Assembly (NCBI GenBank): GCA_030039825.1
Contig: JASHUV010000170.1
Coordinates: 1 to 11,233 of the forward strand
Origin: Thermoplasmata archaeon
Lineage (GTDB): Archaea; Thermoplasmatota; Thermoplasmata; Lutacidiplasmatales; UBA184
DNA: 11,233 bases
Direction: 5' to 3'
A program made the translations under genes and the position numbers. Below, one piece after another: positions 1 to 5,575 of the stretch. The notes beneath the pieces were generated by a model. It was not told the origin of the DNA. It ran no database searches and worked only from the letters and a program-made list of their open reading frames with translations. The stretch's first letter is position 1. The number at the start of each line of letters is the position of its first letter.

Positions 1-19
1 CGGAGGCGGTGGGGCTCAT
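1..19 (-). CDS. Possible 5' end of a minus-strand gene (partial)
   Basis: On the minus strand an ATG at 19-17 opens a frame that runs off the window edge after six codons (M-S-P-T-A-S). The only support is positional: a TATA-like CGATAGG lies about 25 nt upstream (near 41-48). That is the spacing seen before several other starts here, such as the rhodanese and Sec61-beta genes, and suggests a leaderless message. No product can be proposed. It may equally be a chance ATG. Confidence 0.2.
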
Positions 20-39
20 GCGGCCCCCGGTCGCGCGCT

Positions 40-77
40 CGGCCTATCGGCCGGGACGGGCCCGGGTCGGCCCGGGC
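40..77. repeat. Two adjacent GC hairpins behind the thioredoxin gene
   Basis: Positions 40-53 read CGGCC-TATC-GGCCG (5-bp stem, 4-nt loop). Positions 60-77 read GCCCGGG-TCGG-CCCGGGC (7-bp stem, 4-nt loop). Both lie downstream of the minus-strand thioredoxin stop codon and could mark transcript ends or stabilise the 3' end. There is no T-tract, which archaeal terminators usually need, so a terminator role is inference. GC-rich DNA produces such palindromes often by chance. The first one also encloses the TATA-like core proposed for the gene leaving the left edge. Confidence 0.3.
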
Positions 78-111
78 GGCCGCGAAGGGGCTCGTTCCCC
101 GGGCGGACGAG

Positions 112-426
112 TCAGAGGAGCCGGCGCACGTGCTCGTCGATGACCTCTTCGGGGTAGGCCCCGACGATCCGGTCGACGAGCTTGCCGTCCTTGTAGAAGA
201 GGAGCGTCGGGATGCTCATGATGCCGAGCTGACCGGCCTTCTCGCCGTAGTCGTCGCTGTTGAGCTTGCCGAACTGGACCTTACCGGAGTAGCGCGAGGC
301 GAGCCGCTCGACGATCGGGGTGACCATGCGGCACGGGCCGCACCAGGGCGCCCAGACATCGATGACCGCCGCCGAGCTTCCCGAGACCCGGTCGAACGCC
401 GCCGCATCCAGTTCCTCCAAGCCCAT
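112..426 (-). CDS. trxA: Thioredoxin
   Basis: A 104-aa thioredoxin, the usual length for the family. It reduces disulfides in cytosolic proteins and would normally be recharged by a thioredoxin reductase, not encoded here. The active site W-C-G-P-C is at residues 28-32 (redox cysteines C29 and C32), preceded by the strand V-I-D-V-W-A-P. The cis-proline loop S-I-P-T is at 71-74 (P73), followed by F-Y-K-D-G-K and the closing V-G-A-Y. The frame is open far upstream to about 1140, but that part is antisense to the next gene, and homology begins only here. The ATG at 426 has a GGAG about 6 nt upstream and a TATA-like CTTAATAC at 465-458, which predicts a roughly 10-nt leader. It is transcribed divergently from the methyltransferase-like gene. 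Fold and function are certain; the physiological partner is unknown. Confidence 0.95.
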   Translation of the reverse strand: MGLEELDAAAFDRVSGSSAAVIDVWAPWCGPCRMVTPIVERLASRYSGKVQFGKLNSDDYGEKAGQLGIMSIPTLLFYKDGKLVDRIVGAYPEEVIDEHVRRLL

Positions 427-457
427 GGTCCGCTCCGACCGCCCGGGGCGTTCGGGC

Positions 458-465
458 GTATTAAG
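458..465 (-). promoter_or_regulatory. TATA-like element of thioredoxin gene
   Basis: CTTAATAC on the minus strand is the most AT-rich stretch between the divergent thioredoxin and methyltransferase-like genes on that side. Its centre is about 35 nt from the ATG, so with the usual archaeal spacing of about 25 nt from TATA to start site, the leader would be about 10 nt and would begin at the GGAG ribosome-binding site. Confidence 0.45.
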
Positions 466-546
466 CTGACTCGGGCTCTTACCCCGGTCCCCCCCCCGCG
501 CTCGCCGGTGAGCGGCCCCGGCCGCCCTTCGGGGCGCGGATTGAGG

Positions 547-554
547 TTTTTCTA
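547..554 (+). promoter_or_regulatory. TATA-like element of methyltransferase-like gene
   Basis: TTTTTCTA stands out in a C/G-rich spacer (427-576) that otherwise shows a 9-nt C-run at 489-497. Its centre is about 26 nt before the ATG at 577, which predicts a leaderless transcript. A purine stretch GAGGGAGGG at 555-563 would then lie outside the message. If transcription starts earlier, that stretch could act as a poorly spaced Shine-Dalgarno site. Confidence 0.35.
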
Positions 555-576
555 GAGGGAGGGCGTTGTCGTCGGC

Positions 577-1407
577 ATGCCGCCCACCGTCTCGGGGGCT
601 GCGCGCAGCGTGGGATCGGGACCGGTGTCGGGGGCGCGTCCTCCGTGGTCGGCGCTCGCCCGGTCGTCGCGCACGCCGGCGCTGTTCTCGCCGGCCGTCC
701 GAAAGGCGATCCGCCAGCGCATGCTGTACTATCGGGCCTCCTCGCTCGAGCGGATCGCCGAGCTCACCGGCCGACCCGCCGACGCGATCCGCGCCTACCG
801 CCAGGAGCTCGCCTTCGGCGACCTGCCCCAGCAGCTCGTGCAGCGGGGCGCCGGCCTCGCGTTCACCCGGGAGCTCCCGCAGGGCGCCCTCCTCTACCTG
901 CTCGTCCGGGCGCTCCGGCCGGAACGCGTCGTGGAGACCGGCGTGCGACCCGGGTACTCGACCTCCTGGCTCTTGGCGGGGCTCGCGCGGAACGGCTCCG
1001 GCGAGCTCACCTCCCTCGGTCCGGGGACCGCGAACGGGCGGGAGTCTGGTCTCGGGCCCACGACGGTCGGCGAGCTCGTCCCCCTCGCCCTGCGCAGCCG
1101 CTGGACGCTCGCGCTCGGCCGCTCGCCGACGCGGCTCCACGAGGTCCTGACCACCGGCGGGCCGATCGACCTGTTCTTCTCGGACAACGGGTCCGACCGC
1201 GACCGGACCCAGCTCGAGCTCCGCACGGCCTGGCCGGCGATGTCACCGGGCGGCGTCGTCCTCGCCCACCGCGTCGACGCGAACCCGGCGTGGGCGGAGT
1301 TCTGCCGGTGGCAGGGGCAGTCCGCCGAGTACCTCGATCCCGGCCCGCCCCCGATGGGGGCGCTCGCCGTCGGCCGCGGCGGCGCCGGGACCCGTCCGGC
1401 GACGTAG
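577..1407 (+). CDS. Divergent class I SAM-dependent methyltransferase-like protein
   Basis: A 276-aa protein with a Rossmann-type SAM-binding core resembling the O-methyltransferase/Methyltransf_24 group. The first ~40 residues are rich in Gly, Ser and Pro and look disordered. A helical segment follows (about 40-115), including the helix around R-Q-R-M-L-Y-Y-R. The SAM loop V-V-E-T-G-V-R-P-G-Y-S-T is at 118-129 (E120, G122, G126). A strand with D198 and D203 (I-D-L-F-F-S-D) and the late motif S-P-G-G-V-V-L-A-H at 223-231 correspond to the usual 'DLIFID...PGG...HD' pattern. The acidic residue normally found at the end of strand 2 (binding the SAM ribose) is not evident, where L-T-S-L-G-P-G occurs. 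It may be catalytically altered. The substrate is unknown. The gene converges on moaB with a 13-nt gap. Confidence 0.65.
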   Translation: MPPTVSGAARSVGSGPVSGARPPWSALARSSRTPALFSPAVRKAIRQRMLYYRASSLERIAELTGRPADAIRAYRQELAFGDLPQQLVQRGAGLAFTRELPQGALLYLLVRALRPERVVETGVRPGYSTSWLLAGLARNGSGELTSLGPGTANGRESGLGPTTVGELVPLALRSRWTLALGRSPTRLHEVLTTGGPIDLFFSDNGSDRDRTQLELRTAWPAMSPGGVVLAHRVDANPAWAEFCRWQGQSAEYLDPGPPPMGALAVGRGGAGTRPAT

Positions 1408-1420
1408 GCGGGAGGCCGCC
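1407..1420. terminator. Short GC hairpin in the convergent gap
   Basis: GGCGG-GAGG-CCGCC, a perfect 5-bp stem with a 4-nt loop, fills the whole gap between the methyltransferase-like stop codon and the moaB stop codon. It could end or stabilise transcripts from both sides. There is no T-tract, so the role is inferred from position only. Confidence 0.25.
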
Positions 1421-1936
1421 CTACCGTTCGAGCTCCTCGACGAGGTGCTGGACCGACGGGACGATCAACCTCTCGACCGCGGTACGCACCGCCCGCTCGG
1501 AGCCGGGGAGCGCGAAGACCGGCTTCCCCTGGAGGACGTAGAGCGCGGCCCGGCTCAGGATGGCGAGGGGGCCGACCTCCTCGAAGCTCACCGAGCGGTA
1601 GATCTCGCCGAAGCCGGGGAGCTCGCGTCCCCCCATCCCCTCGAGGGCGGTCACCGTGAGGTCCCGGGAGCTGACGCCGGTCCCTCCGACGGTCACCACG
1701 ACCTCCACGGCCCGGTCCGCGAGGAGCGGGTCGAGGGCGTCCCGGACGTCGGCGACCGAGTTCGCGACGAGGAGGTAGCGGACGATGCGGTGGCCGGCGG
1801 CCGCGAGGAGCGAACGGGCCAGGTGGCCGGACGGGTCGTCCTCCTCCGAGTGCGTGTCCGAGACGGAGAGGACCGCCGCCCCGAGGGCGCGTGGGCCCCC
1901 GAGGTGATGCCGGCGGTCGGACGGAGCGTCGGTCAT
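1421..1936 (-). CDS. moaB: Molybdopterin adenylyltransferase family protein (MoaB/Mog)
   Basis: A 171-aa MoaB/Mog-type protein. Archaeal members adenylate molybdopterin with ATP, preparing it for insertion of molybdate or tungstate. Visible signatures are the opening strand A-V-L-S-V-S-D-T (21-28), the nucleotide/pterin loop V-G-G-T-G-V-S-S-R-D (83-92) with D92, the segment E-L-P-G-F-G-E-I-Y-R (105-114), and A-L-P-G-S (142-146). A ~17-residue His/Arg-containing N-terminal extension precedes the core. The ATG at 1936 overlaps the moaC stop by 4 nt (ATGA) and is preceded by a G-rich GGGGGGAGG, so translation is probably coupled. It is the last gene of an rfcS-moaC-moaB unit. The exact partner metal (Mo or W) cannot be told from this gene. 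Confidence 0.92.
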   Translation of the reverse strand: MTDAPSDRRHHLGGPRALGAAVLSVSDTHSEEDDPSGHLARSLLAAAGHRIVRYLLVANSVADVRDALDPLLADRAVEVVVTVGGTGVSSRDLTVTALEGMGGRELPGFGEIYRSVSFEEVGPLAILSRAALYVLQGKPVFALPGSERAVRTAVERLIVPSVQHLVEELER

Positions 1937-2382
1937 CGCCTCCCCCCGCTCCCCTTCGACTTCCGGCGGAGCCGGACGGGTCCGAGCCGAACGTTCGGGT
2001 AGAGGCCGCGCTCGTCCTTCTCGAGATACTTCACCATGTCCCAGACCGTGAGGAGCGCGACCGTCGCTCCCAGGAGCGCCTCCATCTCGACGCCGGTCCG
2101 GCCGAGCGTCTCGGCCTCGGCCGTCACGGAGACCCGGCGACCGGCGGCTCGGACCTCCACGCGGCTCCCGGTGAGGGCGACGGCATGGCAGTGGGGAATG
2201 ATCGCGGCCGTCTGCTTCATCGCGAGCAGACCGGCGATCTCGGCGGCGGCGATCGGATCCCCCTTCGTGACCTTCCCGCGCCGGATCGCGGCCACCGTCG
2301 CGGCGCCGAGCGAGAGGTCGCCCACGGCCTCGGCGCGCCGAAGGACGACCGGCTTCTCGTGGATCCTCCGCTGGACGACCAT
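1933..2382 (-). CDS. moaC: Cyclic pyranopterin monophosphate synthase MoaC
   Basis: A 149-aa MoaC, close to the family's usual ~155-160 aa. It converts the MoaA product 3',8-cyclo-7,8-dihydro-GTP to cyclic pyranopterin monophosphate, an early step of molybdenum/tungsten cofactor synthesis. Landmarks are H-E-K-P-V-V-L-R-R-A (8-17), the pterin-site stretch M-K-Q-T-A-A-I-I-P-H-C-H (55-66), and G-V-E-M-E-A-L (97-103). The catalytic Asp/Lys pair of the family falls in W-D-M-V-K (D115, K118), and a basic Gly-rich tail closes the protein. The frame stays open upstream to 2580, but that part is antisense or out of frame to the RFC gene. The ATG at 2382 puts the family start in place, 4 nt after the RFC stop codon. 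No clear Shine-Dalgarno site is visible, which fits coupling to RFC translation. MoaA is not in the window. Confidence 0.95.
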   Translation of the reverse strand: MVVQRRIHEKPVVLRRAEAVGDLSLGAATVAAIRRGKVTKGDPIAAAEIAGLLAMKQTAAIIPHCHAVALTGSRVEVRAAGRRVSVTAEAETLGRTGVEMEALLGATVALLTVWDMVKYLEKDERGLYPNVRLGPVRLRRKSKGSGGRR

Positions 2383-2386
2383 CGGG

Positions 2387-3370
2387 CTACCGGGCCGTCC
2401 CGGTCCGTCGGGCCAGGCGGGCGAGGATCGTCTCCATCTGGAGGCGCTCGGAGGCGCCCATCGCGAGCCGGAAGTCGACCTCCCCGAGGAAATCGATGAG
2501 CTCGACCTTCCGCTCCGGCGGGACGACGGCGTCCGGCAGATCCGGAACGTAGGCGTGCACCGCGCGGAGGATGTCCTCACCGCTCGCCCCGGTCTCCGCG
2601 ATCAGGCGGTAGAGCCGCTCCCGGGCACCGAGGAAGTCGCCCCGGATCGCGCGGCCGAGCATCTCCTCGACCTCCGAGCGCATCGGCGTCGTCGTGCACC
2701 GCTTCACCGTGTCGACGCTCACCGGGTTCGCGTAGGTCGCCGTGAGCTGGAGGAGGTTCGTCGCCCTCCGGAGGTCGCCGCCCGACGCGACGAGCATCGC
2801 CTCGAACGCCTCCGGCTCCACCTGGACGCCCTCGGCCGCCGCGACGCGCTCGAGCTGGGTCCTTAGCTGGGCCGGTGTGAACGCCCGGAATCGGAAGACG
2901 GCACAGCGGGACTGGATCGGGTCGATGATGCGCGAGGAGTAGTTGCACGACAGCACGAACCGGCAGGCCGAGGAGTACCGCTCCATCATCCGGCGGAGCG
3001 AGCCCTGGGCCTCGGCGGTGAGGTTGTCGGCCTCGTCGAGGAAGAGGAGCTTGAACCCGATCCCCCCGATCGGCGCGCTCCGCGCGTACTCCTTGATCGT
3101 CGTCCGCACGGTGTCGATGCCGCGTTCGTCGGAGGCGTTGAGCTCGAGGAAGTTCTGGCGCCACTCCTCCCCGAAGAGGTCGTGGGCGAGCGCGAGCGCC
3201 GCCGTCGTCTTCCCGGTGCCGGGGGGGCCGGCGAACAGGAGGTGGGGGAGCGAGCGCTTCTCGGCGTACGCCCGGAGGAGGGGGACGATCCCCTCCTGAC
3301 CGACCATCTCGGCGAGGGACCGGGGTCGGTACTTCTCCACCCAGACGGCGGTGCTCGGGTCCGCGGGCAA
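2387..3370 (-). CDS. rfcS: Replication factor C small subunit (TTG start)
   Basis: A 327-aa archaeal RFC small subunit, the ATPase of the clamp loader that opens PCNA and places it on primer-template DNA. Motifs: V-E-K-Y-R-P near residue 11, Walker A G-P-P-G-T-G-K-T (48-55), Walker B L-D-E-A-D (111-115), sensor 1 S-C-N-Y-S-S-R (141-147), the S-R-C arginine-finger motif (154-156) and sensor 2 G-G-D-L-R-R-A (197-203), then the C-terminal collar helices. There is no intein, although archaeal rfc genes often carry one. The frame is open to 3685 without an ATG near the homology start. The TTG at 3370 gives M-P-A-D-P-S-T-A-V-W-V-E-K-Y-R-P and has GGGAG 6 nt upstream. The alternative is a GTG a few codons later, just before E-K-Y-R-P. 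It probably heads an operon with moaC and moaB. The C-terminus has no obvious PIP box. Confidence 0.95.
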   Translation of the reverse strand: MPADPSTAVWVEKYRPRSLAEMVGQEGIVPLLRAYAEKRSLPHLLFAGPPGTGKTTAALALAHDLFGEEWRQNFLELNASDERGIDTVRTTIKEYARSAPIGGIGFKLLFLDEADNLTAEAQGSLRRMMERYSSACRFVLSCNYSSRIIDPIQSRCAVFRFRAFTPAQLRTQLERVAAAEGVQVEPEAFEAMLVASGGDLRRATNLLQLTATYANPVSVDTVKRCTTTPMRSEVEEMLGRAIRGDFLGARERLYRLIAETGASGEDILRAVHAYVPDLPDAVVPPERKVELIDFLGEVDFRLAMGASERLQMETILARLARRTGTAR

Positions 3371-3401
3371 CGACGACTCCCGTCGCCGGACCGGACCCGG
3401 C

Positions 3402-3409
3402 AGAAAAGC
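3402..3409 (-). promoter_or_regulatory. Weak TATA-like element of rfcS
   Basis: GCTTTTCT on the minus strand lies about 35 nt before the TTG start of rfcS. A start site about 25 nt downstream would give a ~10-nt leader opening with the GGGAG ribosome-binding site, the same arrangement as at the thioredoxin and SppA genes. The 83-bp spacer to the upstream membrane-protein gene allows an independent promoter. Confidence 0.35.
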
Positions 3410-3453
3410 GTGGCGCCGCCGGGCGACGCCGAGCGGCCCGGGCCGCCCGTCGG

Positions 3454-3849
3454 TCAGGCGAGCCACCGGCCTCGTCGCGCCCGGACGGTCGGTACGACCG
3501 CGACGAGCCCGAGGAGGAAGCCGAGGAAAAGGAAGCCCACGCCACCCACGGTCGTCGTCGACGCCGCGTCGAGGATCCACTGGTGGGCGACGGCGAGCTC
3601 CAGCGCGGCGAGAAGGAGGGCGGTCGGGTGGAGCCAGTACCCGACCACGAGGTAGAGGCCGACCGCGACGACCCCCAGGGCCCACGCCGCGAAGTAGGTC
3701 GCCTCGAGCGCCGGGATCCGCCCGGCCGGGGCGAGGAGGAGGGCGAGCGCCGCGAGGAGGAGCGCAGCGCTGGCGATCCCGGGGAGGACCACCCGGGAAC
3801 GGTAGAGCGCCCCGGGCTCGGCGTCGCCCGCCCCGTCGCGTTCCGTCAC
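3454..3849 (-). CDS. Uncharacterised four-helix membrane protein
   Basis: A 131-aa protein of no family I recognise. Hydropathy by eye shows four membrane segments, roughly at residues 20-42, 50-73, 75-93 and 101-122. Both ends are short and charged. The N-terminus contains D/E, and the C-terminus is R-A-R-R-G-R-W-L-A, which places the C-terminus (and so the N-terminus) in the cytoplasm by the positive-inside rule. There are no conserved Cys or His pairs suggesting metal or redox chemistry. The start is a GTG at 3849; an ATG alternative is absent. A TATA-like element shared with the divergent SppA gene lies about 38 nt upstream. It precedes rfcS on the same strand by 83 nt, which argues neither for nor against cotranscription. 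Function unknown. Confidence 0.7.
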   Translation of the reverse strand: MTERDGAGDAEPGALYRSRVVLPGIASAALLLAALALLLAPAGRIPALEATYFAAWALGVVAVGLYLVVGYWLHPTALLLAALELAVAHQWILDAASTTTVGGVGFLFLGFLLGLVAVVPTVRARRGRWLA

Positions 3850-3883
3850 CGGACCCGCCGCCGAGCGGGTCGGGCGGTAAGAG

Positions 3884-3891
3884 GGTATATC
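3884..3891. promoter_or_regulatory. Shared bidirectional TATA-like element
   Basis: GGTATATC is the only strongly AT-rich core in the 74-bp spacer between two divergent genes and is nearly symmetric (TATA at 3886-3889). Its centre lies about 36 nt from the SppA ATG and about 38 nt from the membrane-protein GTG. One TATA-binding-protein site could therefore serve both strands, each giving a leader of about 10-13 nt. On the plus strand the leader would start at the GGAGGT site (3911-3916). Confidence 0.5.
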
Positions 3892-3923
3892 GTCACGCGG
3901 AGTGAGGCCAGGAGGTCGTCCCG

Positions 3924-4712
3924 ATGCGCGAGCGGATCGCCCACCTCCAGTTCCGCGGCACGATCCGGGAGCGGAGCGTCGAGCCGTTCCTCGCCCTGCT
4001 CAAGTTCGCCCGCGAGAAGCGGCGGATCCGCGGGGTCCTCCTCGACATCTCGAGCGGGGGCGGGGCCGAGATCCCGTCGACCGACTTCTACCTCGCGGTG
4101 AAGCGCCTCGCCGCGGTGAAGCCGGTCGTGGCGAGCATCGGCTCGATCGGGGCCTCGGGCGCGTACATGGCGGCCCTCGGCGCCCGGAAGATCTACGCGT
4201 ACCCGGATTCGGCGGTCGGATCGATCGGGGTCGTCTTCCCCCATTTCGCGGTCCGGCGACTCCTCGAGAAGATCGGGGTCGATGTCGAGCTGATCCACGA
4301 GGGCCGGCACAAGGACGCCTACCAAGGGCTGAGGCCGCTCACCGACGTCGAGCGCGGCAAGTTGCAGGCCGTCACGCACGACTCCTACCTCTCCTTCGTC
4401 GACATGGTCGCGCGCGAGCGCCACCAGAGCGTCGAGGCCGTGCAGGCCCTGGCGACCGGCGAGTTCTGGAGCGGTCGGAAGGCCCTCGAGCTCGGCCTCG
4501 TGGACGCCCTCGGGGACCGGGAGATGGCCCTCGAGGAGCTCGCGAGACTCTGCGGTGTTCCGGTCGGCAAGACCGTCCGCCTCGCTCCGCCCCGGCCGTT
4601 CCTCGAGCGCGTCCTCTCGGGGGGAATGAACGCCGTCCCCGCGCTCGCGGAGGGCGTGCGCTCGTCGATCGAGGACGCGCTCTGGGACGCGCTGATCGGC
4701 GGCCCGAACTAG
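3924..4712 (+). CDS. SppA-type (S49) serine peptidase lacking a membrane anchor
   Basis: A 262-aa member of the signal-peptide-peptidase A/protease IV family, which cuts membrane-derived or small peptides with a Ser-Lys dyad in a ClpP-like fold. The nucleophile region I-G-A-S-G-A-Y-M-A-A puts Ser at 78. The general-base Lys is K130 in H-K-D-A-Y-Q-G-L-R-P-L-T. The family strand I-A-H-L-Q-F-R-G starts at residue 5, and G-S-I-G-V-V follows at 99-104. Archaeal and Bacillus SppA normally begin with a transmembrane helix and are ~300-335 aa. Here the catalytic domain starts at once, and an in-frame TGA at 3903-3905 rules out a missed N-terminal extension. The C-terminus (235-262) has no clear anchor either. 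The start has GGAGGT 7 nt upstream. It may be a soluble peptide hydrolase or a peripheral membrane enzyme; the substrate is unknown. Confidence 0.88.
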   Translation: MRERIAHLQFRGTIRERSVEPFLALLKFAREKRRIRGVLLDISSGGGAEIPSTDFYLAVKRLAAVKPVVASIGSIGASGAYMAALGARKIYAYPDSAVGSIGVVFPHFAVRRLLEKIGVDVELIHEGRHKDAYQGLRPLTDVERGKLQAVTHDSYLSFVDMVARERHQSVEAVQALATGEFWSGRKALELGLVDALGDREMALEELARLCGVPVGKTVRLAPPRPFLERVLSGGMNAVPALAEGVRSSIEDALWDALIGGPN

Positions 4713-4723
4713 GACGGCCGTCC
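4712..4723. repeat. 12-bp perfect palindrome before tag
   Basis: GGACGGCCGTCC overlaps the last base of the SppA stop codon and sits just after the AACTAG element proposed as the tag promoter, so it lies between TATA element and start codon. A dimeric repressor could bind there, or it may be chance in GC-rich DNA. GAACGTTC, a second perfect 8-bp palindrome, follows at 4725-4732. Confidence 0.3.
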
Positions 4724-4735
4724 GGAACGTTCGGG

Positions 4736-5368
4736 ATGGCCGCGACCCGCCGACCTTCCCCGCCGAGCCTCCGCGGACGCGCCGGACCGCCGCGCACGAC
4801 GCGTTGCGCGTGGTCGGACCTCGACGAGCGGATGAGATCCTACCACGACGAGGAATGGGGCGTGCCGCTCTACGAGAGCGAGAAGCTCTGGGGAAAGCTC
4901 ATGCTCGATGGGTTCCAGGCCGGGCTCTCCTGGGCCGTCGTCCTCAACAAGCGGGAGGCGATCCGCCGCCAGTTCCGGGACTTCGACCCGGTCCGGGTGG
5001 CCCGGTTCGGTCCTCGCGACGTCGCGCGGATCCTCGGCGACCCCGGGGTCATCCGGTCGCGGGCGAAGATCGCCTCGTCGATCCGGGGGGCGAAGGCGTT
5101 CCTGGCCATGCGACGGTCGGGCGAGGAGTTCGGTCCGTTCGTCTGGGGACTCGTCGGGGGCCGCCCGATCCAGAACACCGGACCCGTTCCGGCCACCTCG
5201 CCCCTTTCGGAGACGATCTCCGACGAGCTCCGCCGGCGGGGCTTCACGTTCGTCGGGCCGACCATCGTCTACGCTTGGATGCAGGCGACCGGGATGGTCA
5301 ACGACCACGCCGCGGACTGCTTCCGACGGGCGCCGATCGAGCGGATGGGTCGGGGCACCGCTAAATAG
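4736..5368 (+). CDS. tag: DNA-3-methyladenine glycosylase I (Tag)
   Basis: A 210-aa Tag-type glycosylase of the helix-hairpin-helix superfamily, which removes 3-methyladenine from alkylated DNA to begin base excision repair. The match to the bacterial enzyme runs along its length: R-C-A-W (23-26), Y-H-D-E-E-W-G-V-P (36-44), G-F-Q-A-G-L-S-W (59-66), F-D-P-V-R-V-A (83-89), R-G-F-T-F-V-G-P-T-I (168-177) and N-D-H-A-A-D-C (189-195). The four zinc ligands of the family map to C24, H37, H191 and C195, with the spacing of the last pair preserved. About 22 basic, Pro-rich residues precede the first conserved block. This is longer than in E. coli Tag, but no closer start codon exists. Tag is mainly bacterial, so acquisition by transfer is possible, yet base composition matches the neighbours. 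Confidence 0.95.
   Translation: MAATRRPSPPSLRGRAGPPRTTRCAWSDLDERMRSYHDEEWGVPLYESEKLWGKLMLDGFQAGLSWAVVLNKREAIRRQFRDFDPVRVARFGPRDVARILGDPGVIRSRAKIASSIRGAKAFLAMRRSGEEFGPFVWGLVGGRPIQNTGPVPATSPLSETISDELRRRGFTFVGPTIVYAWMQATGMVNDHAADCFRRAPIERMGRGTAK
5361..5368 (+). promoter_or_regulatory. TATA-like element for Sec61-beta inside the tag stop
   Basis: CTAAATAG includes the TAG stop codon of the tag gene and is centred about 27 nt before the Sec61-beta ATG. That distance predicts a leaderless message, in agreement with the absence of a Shine-Dalgarno site before this ATG. Confidence 0.55.
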
Positions 5369-5391
5369 GCCCCCCGCGCTCGCACCGGACG

Positions 5392-5553
5392 ATGCCGGAC
5401 AGCAGCCGCCGCGGTTTCTCCTCCGCTGCCGGGCTCATCCAGTACTACGACATGGAGGAGACCAAGGCCCTCAAGATCGACCCGTACATCGTGGTCATCC
5501 TGGGGCTCGGCGCGGCCGTCCTCGTCGAGATCCTGAACTGGAAGCTCGTCTGA
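5392..5553 (+). CDS. Preprotein translocase subunit Sec61-beta (SecG-like)
   Basis: A 53-aa tail-anchored protein matching the archaeal Sec61-beta pattern, the small non-essential subunit of the SecYE-beta protein-conducting channel in the cytoplasmic membrane. The short polar N-terminus (D-S-S-R-R) leads to the family signature G-F-S-S-A-A-G-L-I-Q-Y-Y (8-19). After an acidic/basic link and L-K-I-D-P at 27-31, one transmembrane helix spans about 32-50 (Y-I-V-V-I-L-G-L-G-A-A...). The C-terminus is N-W-K-L-V. Homologues in other archaea read SSAGL(I/V)RY followed by a K/R-x-x-P turn and a single TM, so length and order both fit. It is expressed from its own probable promoter overlapping tag and converges on TYW1. 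Confidence 0.9.
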   Translation: MPDSSRRGFSSAAGLIQYYDMEETKALKIDPYIVVILGLGAAVLVEILNWKLV

Positions 5554-5554
5554 T

Positions 5555-5568
5555 CGGGCCCCCGCCCG
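5555..5568. terminator. Short GC hairpin in the convergent gap
   Basis: CGGGC-CCCC-GCCCG is a perfect 5-bp stem with a 4-nt loop in the 22-nt gap between the Sec61-beta stop and the TYW1 stop. It matches in size and placement the hairpin at 1407-1420 in the other convergent gap. No T-tract follows, so a terminator role is only inferred. Confidence 0.25.
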
Positions 5569-5575
5569 GTTCGCC

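Noticed and set aside
489..497. Nine-base C-run in the thioredoxin spacer
   Set aside because: Homopolymer in a GC-rich spacer. No repeat structure or flanking symmetry supports a function.
427..1140. Long N-terminal extension of the thioredoxin frame
   Set aside because: It is antisense to the methyltransferase-like gene, has arginine/proline-rich random composition, and thioredoxin homology begins only at the ATG at 426.
2383..2580. Extended N-terminus of MoaC
   Set aside because: Overlaps the RFC coding sequence in another frame and has no similarity to MoaC. The ATG at 2382 matches the family start.
3902..4735. In-frame extension upstream of Tag making a fusion protein
   Set aside because: This part is a shadow of the SppA gene in another frame. 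Tag homology starts near residue 23 of the 210-aa call.
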